Position numbers and translations under genes: made by a program. This document shows positions 1 to 9,509 of a DNA stretch of 64,000 bases, one piece after another (within the stretch, counting starts at the first letter, position 1; each line of letters begins with the position of its first letter). The notes under the pieces are model-generated. The model was given only the letters and a program-made list of their open reading frames with translations, did not search any database and was not told the DNA's origin. The stretch lies in NCBI GenBank assembly GCA_029931535.1, contig JAQPZY010001432.1:2840034-2904033 (forward strand), written 5' to 3'. Source of the DNA: Margaritifera margaritifera. Taxonomy: Eukaryota; Mollusca; Bivalvia; Unionida; Margaritiferidae.

Positions 1-425
1 TATCATACATTATCTTCGTTAGAACTAGCAAATGTTAATCATTAAATAAATGATCACGTTTAATCAATATAAAAAAGTAAGCAAACTACCGGTACACCTG
101 AAAGAAATAATGATTTACATAAATCGGTGCCTCTCTTTCTCTCTCTCTGAACCTCTTTAGAGCATGCTTGCAGGGGTCAAAAACAGTGAAGCACTCATTT
201 TATTGAGACCACATCCATCAGAGTGTGTGGAGAGATGTTTTTTTAAAATCCTCTACACTCTCTCTACCCCCCACCATGAAGCAATGGGTATTTTAAAAAA
301 TCGTGCAAGTTGTACTGTATTTCACAAATGTTGTGGAATTTTCTTCTCTATGAACAGTATCAACCACAATTGTACTTTCTACATGGAAACTTTGATAGCC
401 ACCAGGTTACAAATGACTCTGGGGT

Positions 426-980
426 ACTCCAATGCTTTTGTTGTTTCATGTTTATTCCATTCCATGGACAGAAAGGCATATCCATGTCGATGGGGCCCAA
501 TGTACATGCAGAAGCCGTCCTGACATTGGAATGCAACAAACAGAAAACAACGCAAGCAATGCACTCCAATGCTTGTGTTATTTCATGTTTATTCCATTCC
601 ACGGAGAGGAAGGCATATTCATTTAGATGGGGCCCAATCTACATGCATAAGCCTTCCTGACATTGGAAAGGTCAAGAAAGGTGTCCAGCCTATCTTTAGT
701 TTTATTAAATGAGAGTAAACGTCCTGTGTCACTTTGGACAAATTCAGAAAAGGATGACAAAATATCCTAACAAATCTACATACAAAAGCCTTCCTGACAT
801 TGGAATGCAACAAGCACAAAACAATACAAGAAATATACTCCAATGCTTTTGTTTCATGTTTATTCCATTCCACGGAGAGGAAGGCATATTCATGTAGATG
901 GGGCCCAATCTACATGCAGAAGACATCCTGCCATTGGAATGCAACAAACAGAAAACAACACAAGTAATGCACTCCAATGT
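426..980. repeat. 137-bp tandem satellite, about four units
   Basis: Copies of ACTCCAATGC start at 426, 563, 837 and 971, spacings of 137, 274 (2 x 137) and 134. Each unit carries a segment for 'CATGTTTATTCCATTCCA', a GGGGCCCAAT motif and 'CTGACATTGGAATGCAACAA'. Positions 668-776 replace part of the third unit with unrelated sequence. Short ORFs here run on both strands in register with the repeat and do not look like protein genes. Confidence 0.85.
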
Positions 981-1106
981 ACTAAGCGGTAATTTACAAG
1001 TGAATTATGGGAAGATATTTTACATCTCTGTTTGTGCCTTCCACCATGTGCATCTTTTTCCACTGCTGATTTCCCGATGGAGGCAACTGAAAAAAATCTA
1101 ATGTAC

Positions 1107-1604
1107 ATTTCTATATGGATGTAGGTGGGTGGGTGTGCAGGGCATATCATTATACCTGTAATTATTCCATATCACAATTTCAACTGTAGCATGCAGTTTG
1201 GAAATTAACCATGTCCAAAACAATTCCCATATCCTATGCAGTACTGTCTATTTGTTATTGATATGATGGGGTTCCAGGCTGAGGTGATCCGCATTCACAC
1301 ACAAACTATTGTGGCATAAATGTGATGCATCTAACTCTTTTGGAATGTTTACACTTATCATCTTTATCATGAATGCCAGTCTATGGACATGTTTCTTTTT
1401 CCAAATGTTAGTCTAAGGGTTACTATATGACAATAGCCCATATAACCTATTTGATGTTACATTGCCTGTCCAGAGTATGGAAATACTGTTAGGTGCTGGC
1501 ACAAAATTGAACAAGATTTTCTCTGACAGAATTTCAAAAATATCCACCTTTGCAACTTGTATAAGATGTAGAAATACATACATGGTGATAATAATGAGTA
1601 TCAA
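1107..1604 (-). pseudogene. His-Me finger (HNH) homing-type endonuclease fossil, copy 1
   Basis: Read on the minus strand, the frame gives LWTGNVTSNRLYG, then KKHVHRLAF, then the zinc-loop core SHLCHNSLCVNADHLSLEPH in one uninterrupted stretch, followed after a frameshift by NRQYCIGYGNCFGHG and PNC. This order (C/LWxG, VHR, SHLCHxxxC, HLSLEPH, then C..C.GH..C) is what I recall for the zinc-binding loop region of His-Me homing-type endonucleases (zf-His_Me_endon). Such nucleases cut DNA using the histidine of the zinc-stabilised finger. Stops after SYSNP and within NNK, plus a stop after FGHG, show it is dead. The core is better kept here than in the copy at 4264. Family assignment is from memory of the motif; a profile search would settle it. 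Confidence 0.7.
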
Positions 1605-2470
1605 CCCAACAGGCTCTATACATCTGCATTTTTTTACAAAATTTTTTAAATTTTTTTTTTATTTTAAAAATTAATTTAAATTTTTACAAATATTTAAATT
1701 TTTTAATTTTTAATTTCATAGTTCTATTTATAAAGTCAATATACACAAAATGTCCAAATTTCATGCATCTACCTTGAATAGTAAACTCGGATAACAATTT
1801 AAACTTTTATAACATTCCTAATGACACAGTCAGATATTTTCACCTGAATAGAAAAAAACTAAAATAAATGTGTCTGAAATACTGCTGCAAAGTTTCAATG
1901 AATTTGATGCATGTGTATACTTCTTATCTGACACCACTGTATTAAAAACACTATGAAATTCAAAATGGCCGACTGTCGACAATGCACAAAACTTAAAGTA
2001 GAATGGTGAATTTATTAATTAAGATAAACACTTGAAATAAACTGTAATTAGTTTTTAGTCCTCTTACAAATCTGGAAATTTCTGGAAATTACTAGAAATT
2101 AAACCTGGCTGTTCAACTCTCCTAGGAGAGTCAATTTTAAAATATGATACATGTTTTTATTTAAAAATTTGAATTTAAATTAAATTTTCATGAAAATTTA
2201 AAAACTCAAGTTGACAAATTTTGTTCTTCTGCAACATGTCTCCATTCCTTTATCACAAACATCAATGGTTTTCCTTATCAGGTGTGAAGTAATTAAACCA
2301 GGACCTGTCAATAATAGGTAGCACCTTAAATCTGGTAGCATCTGAATACGCTAGTTAGGGGTGGTAACAAAGGTAGTGATGTCATTTTCACCCCTGAAGG
2401 GTAGATGTTAGGCTTCCAATAGTATTGAAGATTTGGTGGAGTTCCATAATACCAGGGCAGCACACCTTTT
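1605..2470. other. AT-rich noncoding stretch
   Basis: Contains poly-T and mixed A/T runs (1628-1725, 2150-2200), no convincing reading frame, and a CCTAGGAG palindrome-like site near 2122. It may include the left end of the Mutator-like element that follows, but I could not pick out a terminal inverted repeat. Confidence 0.5.
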
Positions 2471-2476
2471 CCTAGT

Positions 2477-2484
2477 TATATAAG
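2477..2484 (+). promoter_or_regulatory. TATA-like box upstream of the Mutator-like ORF
   Basis: TATATAAG followed by a G-rich run lies about 55 bp before the first ATG of the transposase remnant at 2538, a spacing compatible with a core promoter. No other support. Confidence 0.3.
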
Positions 2485-2537
2485 GGGGAGAGAGAATAAT
2501 TCTTGTACTTTTACATACAGTTATTTTAACTGAAACC

Positions 2538-3791
2538 ATGAAAGGGTACACCAAGAAGAAGAAAACTTTTTTTAAACCAGGAAATATTCCACATAACAAA
2601 GGGGTCAGATTTCTGACTGATGATACTCTACCAAGTTCCAGTGCTGCATCTGCTCAAGTGACCAGAAGAATGGATGCAGAGAAGTTCTCTCTCATGGCAG
2701 TGATGAAGCCGACAGGTGGGGGTCTCCAGTCAGTTGTGGCACCAGACTGTAATGGCACACCTGGGTCTGCTAGAATTCTATGGCCATCATCCAAAGCAAG
2801 ACTGACCCTGAAAGAGACAGAAGTGAATCAGCATGAGGGGACAGAATAAAAATGTTGAAATGTGGAATGATATCATCCATCATAATGGCAATCAAGACAA
2901 CAGATGTGAGAGTCCTGACCTCAAACAGTGCAGTTCTGCAACTTTTAGTGAAAAATATGTTTCTGGGAATAAGAATAAGAGAAGGAAAAAAGCTTAAGCA
3001 GACAATTCTCAGTCAAGATGTTAAAGCCCGCTGCAGTTTTGATCTTCAAACAAATGATGGAAGACACCAGTGGTGATGTTAGAATTATCCAATGTCAACT
3101 TCCCCAAGTACTGGATGCCGCTCTGCAGTGTTATTCTGGGTACTGCAACAAATGTCAGCATTATTCTAAGGTTTTTTTGGGGGGGAAGTACTAACAGTTG
3201 GTGGATATGATTTGCATTTCTGGGACTTCATCAAGTGACTCATCTAAACATGACAGAAAGTGATAAGAATATTCTCCTGGAAGTGCTGAAAATGAAACTT
3301 TCCTGTGATGTTGTACAAAGACTGCAACTTAATACAAACATGCAGAAATGTGAGGCTGTGAACATATCAATCAGTGTTTCCATTCCTAAAAATGTTAACT
3401 ATTCAAGAAACTTTGAGGCAAGAGTGCATTCAACAATACACAGACTCAATAACAGACTTGGATCATCTCTGAAAACAAAAGTAAAACACTTGGGGGTATA
3501 CTTTCACCAAATACTCTGAGATCACTGGATCAAATGGATAAAACACTGTACTTACCATCATTTGTATCAAAAGTATCCAGAAAACAGGAAATGTGTACTG
3601 GAAAGACAGGGATATATGATACAGGCTCATCTAAGGTACAGAACTCAGCCCGGCAACAGGAAGTCATGCTGCACAGTCATTCCAAGGGCGATCACTCCTA
3701 TGCACAGGTTTACAAGGAGCCAAGGACACTGCAGACAGAAAAGATGATCTTAGTCCATGTACAAAAGGAAAGTGCCCAAAAGACACAATGA
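2538..3791 (+). pseudogene. Mutator-like transposase, internally deleted
   Basis: The N-terminal frame starts at an ATG (2538) with the basic segment KKKKTFFKPGNIPHNKG and runs 103 codons. After frameshifts, later frames give NRCESPDL (putative zinc-finger region), LSQDVKARC, then NMTESDKNILLEVLKMKLS, QKCEAVNISISVSIPKNVN and the tail NNRLGSSLKTKVKHLGV. These match the end of the Mutator-like transposase domain family seen in invertebrates and align with the second copy at 38880-40811. The whole central part present in that copy (the DGRY, NKLCWTG and VTTD blocks) is missing between roughly 2950 and 3010, so the catalytic core is gone while both ends remain. Stops and frameshifts make it nonfunctional. 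The hammerhead ribozyme begins 20 bp after its last stop. Confidence 0.75.
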
Positions 3792-3811
3792 AAAACACAT
3801 AATACAGAAAG

Positions 3812-3916
3812 GAAAATTGTCGTGGGGAAATCAGTAGGTAACACAACGCATGTTATGTGCAGTTGTGTTACCTGCTACCACCTGATGAGACCTATGGAGA
3901 GGTCGAAACAGTTTTC
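3812..3916 (+). ncRNA. Hammerhead ribozyme (self-cleaving RNA), stem III open
   Basis: The conserved core is complete. CTGATGA is at 3882-3888, stem II is GACC (3889-3892) with GGTC (3901-3904) around loop TATGGAGA, and GAAA follows at 3905-3908. Stem III pairs 3908-3916 (ACAGTTTTC) with 3812-3820 (GAAAATTGT), nine pairs with one G-U. The cleavage trinucleotide is GTC at 3819-3821, so the cut falls between 3821 and 3822. Stem I begins GTGG (3822-3825) with CCAC (3878-3881), has an asymmetric internal loop (3826-3836 against 3873-3877), then a perfect 11-bp helix, GGTAACACAAC (3837-3847) with GTTGTGTTACC (3862-3872), and a terminal loop that can form a small GCA/TGC hairpin. The internal loop of stem I and the loop of stem II are where natural hammerheads make the tertiary contact needed for fast cleavage. 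Hammerheads are known in Penelope-like elements, retrozymes and satellite DNAs; the host element here is not identified. Confidence 0.87.
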
Positions 3917-3929
3917 TCAGAATATCGAG

Positions 3930-3965
3930 ACATAAATAAAGAAATAAACAAAGAAACAAACAAAC
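3930..3965 (+). repeat. A-rich tail after the ribozyme
   Basis: A run of AAATAAAG/AAATAAAC/AAACAAAC units starts 14 nt after the ribozyme. It resembles the A-rich 3' tail of a retroposed sequence, which hints that the ribozyme arrived as RNA-derived DNA. Confidence 0.5.
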
Positions 3966-3990
3966 ATTTTAACATATTCTAAAATAACAT

Positions 3991-4064
3991 GAACTGACTG
4001 ACTGACTGACTGTCTGACTGAATGAATTAATGAATGAATGTAGCATTGAATGAATGAATGAAAT
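3991..4064. repeat. (CTGA)n then (GAAT)n microsatellite
   Basis: Six CTGA-type units followed by two blocks of GAAT units. Confidence 0.85.
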
Positions 4065-4206
4065 AGTGTATGTATGATTTAAGATAAAACTGTCATACCA
4101 GCATAGTCAAATAAAATAAAGACCAGTTTCTCTTTCTTTCTTCTTTCCTCCTTACTCAAAACAAACAATCATCAATGCATAAATCTATTCATCAATCAAT
4201 CAATCA

Positions 4207-4803
4207 ATAAACTAATCCCATTTTATACATGCAACCAGCAAGCCAGCCATGTCATGCTAATCTACATTTCTATATGGATGTAGGTGGGTGGGTGTGCAGG
4301 GCATATCATTATACCTGTAATTATTCCATATCACAATTTCAACTGTAGCATGCAGTTTGGAAATTCACCATGTCCAAAACAATTCCCATATCCTATGCAG
4401 TACTGCCTATTTGTTGTTAATATGATGGGGTGCCAGGCTGAGGTGATCCGCATTCACACACACAAACTATTGTGGCATAAATGGGATGCATCTAACTCTT
4501 TTGGAATGTTTACACTTCTCATCTTTATCGTGAATGCCAGTCTATGGACAGGTTTCTTTTTCCAAATGTTAGTCTCAGGGTCCCTATATGACAATAGCCC
4601 ATATAACCTATTTGATGTTACATTACCTGTCCAGAATGTGCAAGTACTGTTAGGTGACACAACAACAACAACAGTCAATCAATCAATCAATAAACTAATC
4701 CCATTTTATCCATGCAACCAGCAAGCCAGCCACATGATGCTAATATACATCTCTATATGGATGTGGGTGGGTGAGTGTGCAGGGAATATGATTATACCTG
4801 TAA
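4207..4803. repeat. 483-bp direct tandem repeat carrying the HNH fossil
   Basis: ATAAACTAATCCC preceded by (CAAT)n occurs at 4207 and again at 4690, and the following sequence (CATGCAACCAGCAAGCCAGCC, then TCTATATGGATGT) repeats to 4803, where a poly-T/poly-G run interrupts it. The first unit contains endonuclease copy 2. The 1107-1495 segment is a third, detached copy of the same unit. Confidence 0.8.
4264..4678 (-). pseudogene. His-Me finger (HNH) endonuclease fossil, copy 2
   Basis: About 390 bp nearly identical to copy 1. The minus-strand frame gives CTFWTGNVTSNRLYGLLSY, KKKPVHRLAFTIKM, IPKELDASHLCHNSLCV, then a frameshift and ADHLSLAPHHINN, then NRQYCIGYGNCFGHGEFPNC. Here the conserved E of SLEPH is A, and a small insertion in the CA repeat just after the CxxxxC motif breaks the frame, so this copy is dead too. 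Unlike copy 1 it keeps GHGEFPNC open. A long ORF on the opposite strand across this region is only a shadow. Confidence 0.7.
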
Positions 4804-4839
4804 TTTTTTTTTTTTTTTTTTTTTTGGGGGGGGGGGGTT

Positions 4840-5065
4840 CCTATAGATTTATGTACACAGATTATGTGCCATTTTGTATGTTTGCATGTATTTCCTAACT
4901 ATTGATATTGTATTTGTTTCTTCCTCATCTGTATTAGTGTAATATGTATCACTGACTTTCTGGAATGTTTTCCGAAATCTTCAATGTAAATTGTTAAATG
5001 TATCTCTCTCTGTTCTATTTTCTATGTTTGTAAATGAACTCTCCTTATGGAGGAAATAAAGATTG
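4840..5065 (+). repeat. Possible LINE 3' end with short repeated tail
   Basis: The segment ends CTCCTTATGGAG (a perfect 4-bp hairpin), AAATAAAG, then ATTGATTG. A terminal hairpin plus AATAAAG plus short tandem tail is how CR1/L2-like elements end. No coding part is left. Confidence 0.35.
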
Positions 5066-5115
5066 ATTGCAGCACTGCCTATTGTTGTTGATACAATGGG
5101 GTCCCTGGCTGAGGG
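5066..5115 (-). pseudogene. His-Me endonuclease fragment, copy 3
   Basis: Fifty bases on the minus strand give LSQGPHCINNNRQCC, matching LSLEPHHINN..RQYC of the other copies. Only this central part of the zinc loop remains. Confidence 0.55.
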
Positions 5116-5282
5116 CAAAAGTCATTCGTTTTACATGCATAAGTGAATTCTGCTCATGCATCTCGTGATGCACGTGCACATGCGGACTTACTTTATTTGT
5201 CTCGTAATAATCGGACACCTAGGACATTGTTTGCTAATTTCAGCCACACGAGGCTCTAGTTAATCGATCACGTGGTTTTAGA

Positions 5283-5283
<1 letters not shown>

Positions 5284-5363
<80 letters not shown>
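5284..5363. repeat. (AT)n microsatellite, 80 bp
   Basis: Uninterrupted alternating TA. Confidence 0.95.
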
Positions 5364-5366
<3 letters not shown>

Positions 5367-5516
5367 CTGTAATTTTTTTATTTTTCGGATTTCACGTTCT
5401 GAGCTGGTAAGTAAGCATGTTTATTTTGTTATGCCAATGTAGAACCCCAAAATGGCTAGAACATATATTTAGCGTTTAATATTTACTGTGTGGGGTATGT
5501 CTACGAATGGTATTGC

Positions 5517-5573
<57 letters not shown>
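5517..5573. repeat. (AAT)n microsatellite
   Basis: About 19 perfect AAT units. The poly-Asn and poly-Ile reading frames across it are artefacts. Confidence 0.95.
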
Positions 5574-5579
5574 TCAGTT

Positions 5580-6745
5580 TGCACCTTGAGAGCGGGCTCC
5601 CATGTCCCCGAAATCTTGACCTTGTGCACCCCTCTTGGCGCGCTTTTGTGTTTGAAAAAAAAAATGAAACAAATATGTCTACATTTTTCCTTCGCGGATG
5701 TGCATCTACGTCTATGTTGGCGCTAGCAATGGCCAAAGTCGCTAAAAGTGATAAAACCTGCAAGACGGCAATGAATATTCATTTCAAAACAATTAATCTG
5801 GCAATGAAAACATTCAAGGTCTGTGGTGGGCCAGTTGCTAAAGTCTTTGACCGCCGATTTTGTAATGTATTTTCGAGGCTAAAGTCACACCTACGGCAGT
5901 AAGGATTTAATTTATTCTTAGGCTGAATTAATGGAAAAAGATACTCATTTATGCAAATACACAATTTGTCATTTGATGAATGATTTAATACTTCTAAAAG
6001 AAAAGTAACTAAGAAAACATGTTATTTATTATAATAAATGCTAGTAGATAATGAATGAACACTATAATTAAATGAGCAAGATCCGGAACGGAAAATTCTA
6101 TGGTGCAGTTCATTTCAGGTTAACCAGATATTCAAACATGTTAAATTCTTCATAAGTTACTTGATCACATGATAAAACGTGTATTGCAATCACGTAAATT
6201 TTCAAGGAAAATATGAGAAAATTAAGGTGGCAAAACTCTCGAAGCAAATAAAATTATCTCATGTCTTAGCACTACTAGTGCATTATGTACTACAAGTTTC
6301 CTTTGTCCCTTTAAAATGTGTGTCCCCCAAATCTGGAGGGCGAGGACACCGTCCCCTGACCTTGGGATCCTAGGTGCAATACTCTAATAATTATGACTTT
6401 GTTTAGAGAAGGTAATTCAGTTAGTTACAGGAACTAATCTATATTGAGGCATTCAGTTTTCTACAATATAAACTGTAGTATATACAGCACAATAGGATAC
6501 AATTAGGGTGTATACTAAAAACAGTATATACAGCACAATAGGATACAATTAAGGCTTAATACTAAAAAATTTAGTTATTCTGAAAATCAAACGTGTAACA
6601 TATGCACAAGTATCGGTGAGCACATACAAATACATAAAATATTAGATTGAAAAATTAATCTGTGAAAAAGATCTATAAGCAGAGAAAAGCAGGACCTATT
6701 TATATTAGAACTGCCCAACTGTATAAGGATCTCATCCTTTTAAGA
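5580..6745. other. Unassigned, with a 46-bp tandem duplication
   Basis: No recognised gene. Open frames around 5700-5960 exist on both strands but match nothing I know. A segment beginning AGTATATACAGCACAATAGG is repeated at 6477 and 6523. Confidence 0.5.
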
Positions 6746-6749
6746 TATT

Positions 6750-8115
6750 GATTATGAAAAGAAGAAATGCCAGGAGCCTGCTTTATGTCATTGTCCCACT
6801 GGACCAATCAATTGAAAGATCTTTTTAAACAATTCCTTCTTTGGCTTTGGTATAATGTAATTTTTACTTCTAACAGACCTTAAATTTGGAGTACCATTAG
6901 CATCTCTTTGAAAGCTATTGCTTAGGTAGACAAGAATGGCCTTTTTGGACACTTTATACATGAACTTAGGCTTTCTAAGAATATTTTTTCATATATTGGT
7001 AACATTTTTATATAATTCATTGTGTCCTGAAAATTGTCTATACATTGCTCTAAAAAGAAATCACATGCCCTCTTTTGGAGTCTTAAAAGATTTGTTTTGT
7101 TTGAATCAGAAGAATTACATGTAACCCAAATTATATTACAATAGTCCAGATATGGCTGAATTTAACTTTTATAAAAGGTGACCCCATACTGAAAAGAAAT
7201 GAATGTTCTGATGTTCTTAAGTAGCCAAAGATAATAATTAACCTTTTTAGAAACATGTTTAATGTGAGGAGACCAGGTTGGATTGTTATCTACAAATACA
7301 CACAGAATTTTGTCATGAGAGGTCATATTAAGGTTAACATTGTCAAACAGAACTTGGTAGTTTGTCACTATCTAGCCATGCTCTTGTTTGTTTTGTTGTA
7401 GTTAGTAGAGCCTTTGTGGGGTTTTTTCTTCTCTATTTATAGTCATACTGTTTTCATTGCACCATATTTCAAGTCTGTTAAGAGCATCTTGTAAGTTATT
7501 TTCAAGTTCAGTTTTGATTTTACGTGACTTGGATAGTGTGCATAGTGTCATCTGCATAAAGCTCACTGGAAGAAATTTATTTTCCTGTATTAAAGGTTAA
7601 TTTGTCAATAAATAGAATGAATAACAAAGGTTCAAGGATAGAGCCCTGTGGTACTCCACAGTATTTTCACTTTCAGAAAGGTGATTATTTAAAGATACTT
7701 TTTGCACTCTATTTAAGTGAGAAGTAATCTATTTTAGTGAGTTGTAATTACATTGGTAGATTTTCAGTTTTTAAAGCGCAGTTTTACGGTATACAAAATC
7801 AAAAGCTTTACGAAAATCAACCATAATAGTGCCAATCATTTCTTTTTCAACTAATGCTTGTAGCCATTCATCAATCAAAGAGCGATTCTGTTGAAAGCCA
7901 GACTGATAATCATGAATAAGATTATAAGTGTTAAAATAGATGATGAAAGAATAATGCACATGTATTTCTAATAATTTGGAAAGACCAGGAAGAATAGAGA
8001 TAGGTCTGTAGTTGCTCACATCATTGTTCTAACTTCATGCAGTGGAGTTACCTTGGCAGTTTTCCAATTCTGTAGAAACTTGTTAGAAATTAAATTCCTT
8101 CACTTGCACCATTAC
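6750..8115 (-). pseudogene. CR1/L2-like LINE reverse transcriptase, decayed
   Basis: In order on the minus strand: NWKTAKVTPLH (about 8070), NYRPISILPGLSKLLE (about 8000), QSGFQQNRSLIDEWLQAL, TIMVDFRKAFDFV (about 7810), GVPQGSILEPLLFILFIDKL (about 7640), a DDTM remnant of the catalytic ADD box, NSMTIN, LCVFVDNNPTWSPHIKHVSK (about 7290), and a thumb/C-terminal part ending PNLRSVRSKNYIIPKPKKEL. This is the standard RT order of CR1/L2/Jockey-type LINEs. Several stops and frameshifts (for example after DDTM) show it is dead. The endonuclease domain is absent, so it is probably 5' truncated, as LINE copies usually are. Confidence 0.85.
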
Positions 8116-8412
8116 ACAGAGTATCATAATGTAACATTAGGCTTGTGCTTATAACCTACCTTGTGTATATCTGACAAACTTCCAGATACTGTTGGTGGGT
8201 TTTGAGACTCAAAAGTGTCTTGTGTATACATGTGATAGAAAGAACTAGGACATCAGATCAGTAGATTTCAAAATATTTATCGGTAGATTGGTTTCTAAAC
8301 CAGTAGATTGTTTAGCAAAATGAATTTTACATGTTTGAAGGGGATTGAAAACAATACAAATGCAATGTTGCCATAATATGTATTCTCAATAATGACACTA
8401 AACTTCTGACTC

Positions 8413-8960
8413 CTACATGTTTTTAGTTTTTCTGTCCCAGTTGGGGGCTAGGACCTGAGTGACAATGTATGTTGTCTTTGTACAGTGGCATGAAAATTTC
8501 TGTGCTTTCTTTGAGTCTGGAAACGTAACATTGACGAGTTTAGTAAAATGATGTGCAGTGGGGAATGGTAAACTGTTCTCTGCCACAAAATTTGCAAACA
8601 GTCTCAGCAAGTGCTACTTTATTCACTTTTAATCCAGTCTCAACAAGGCCTTTAAAGTGGGTGTGTTTGTTACAGAAGAATCCTTGCTCCTATGCAATGG
8701 TGTCTGCAGGTGCCTGGTGATATAATTTCTTCCTTCATATACTATATTCCTATGCGATGGTGTCTGCAGGTGCGAGTGATATAATTTCTTCCTCCATATA
8801 CTATCTTAAAATCCACTTTGCATGAACACAATGCAAACGCCAGACCTTTGCTACACACCTGCACATACTTGACCTCTGATTTCCAAGCATTACTAAAATT
8901 GTAATGTTTCTTTGTTGGCTGCCCTTGAAACAAATATTGTTCTTACAAAATCCAAAATAT
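8413..8960 (-). pseudogene. hAT transposase N-terminal fragment
   Basis: Frames on the minus strand give KHYNFSNAWKSEVKYVQV and ALCSCKVDFKIVYGGRN (a BED-like zinc finger region), then NFVAENSLPFPTAHHFTKL and NVTFPDSKKAQKFSCHCTKT, the segment that follows in KIAA1586-like hAT proteins. Frameshifts separate the two blocks. The catalytic domain and the C-terminal dimerisation domain are not continuous with it; a C-terminal remnant of the same superfamily lies upstream at 9510-10810 in an order that makes it a separate insertion. Confidence 0.7.
8689..8806. repeat. 59-bp tandem duplication inside the hAT fragment
   Basis: TCCTATGC(A/G)ATGGTGTCTG followed by a shared tail is present at 8689 and 8748. 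It duplicates part of the zinc finger coding region and adds a further break. Confidence 0.85.
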
Positions 8961-9505
8961 TTTTAAGTGTATTTGCCAAAATAATTTTTTAGTCTCCTTT
9001 TTATCTCACCTCTGCCAGAGGTTGGCCCATTTTTAAATAAAGACTGAAAAGCAATGATGGACCACCTTTGATCCCTTTATTACTTATAACACCTGAAAAA
9101 AAACATCATGCCTTTGGCCTTAAACTCTCCAAATCACAACAATCAGGTAATCAATTTACAGCCTGTTGTGTACATATGTTGGCCATTGTATAACAATTCT
9201 TAAATCCAACTACCAGTACTTGGCACACATCATTGCACTGGTCTTTGCGCTGTTGGAACAGTTAACAGTCCTGGTTCTGGATGGTTTCTATAATAGATAG
9301 AACATATGAAAATACCTTATTTTTGTTTTTCCATTAACAAAGAAAAATCTTTCAATTTTCAAAAGTGGTAGGTTTCAGCTACAAAATGGTATGTGCAGTA
9401 GATGGCCTTTAAACTATATTTTTGTTCTACTGTGAGTAGAATCACATGCATTCTTGTGGTCAGTGCAAGTGGCCCAAAAAAGCAAGGTTATACATCTACT
9501 CGTAT
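8961..9505. other. No recognised feature
   Basis: No supported exon, RNA gene or repeat was seen. Confidence 0.5.
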
Positions 9506-9509
9506 AGGA

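Noticed and set aside
164..660. Overlapping ORFs at the left edge
   Set aside because: They translate the 137-bp satellite in several frames.
4284..4898. A 204-codon plus-strand ORF
   Set aside because: It runs antisense to the HNH endonuclease fossil and through a poly-T/poly-G run; its text is a shadow of the other strand.
5476..5902. Poly-Asn, poly-Ile and poly-Leu ORFs
   Set aside because: They are products of the (AAT)n microsatellite.
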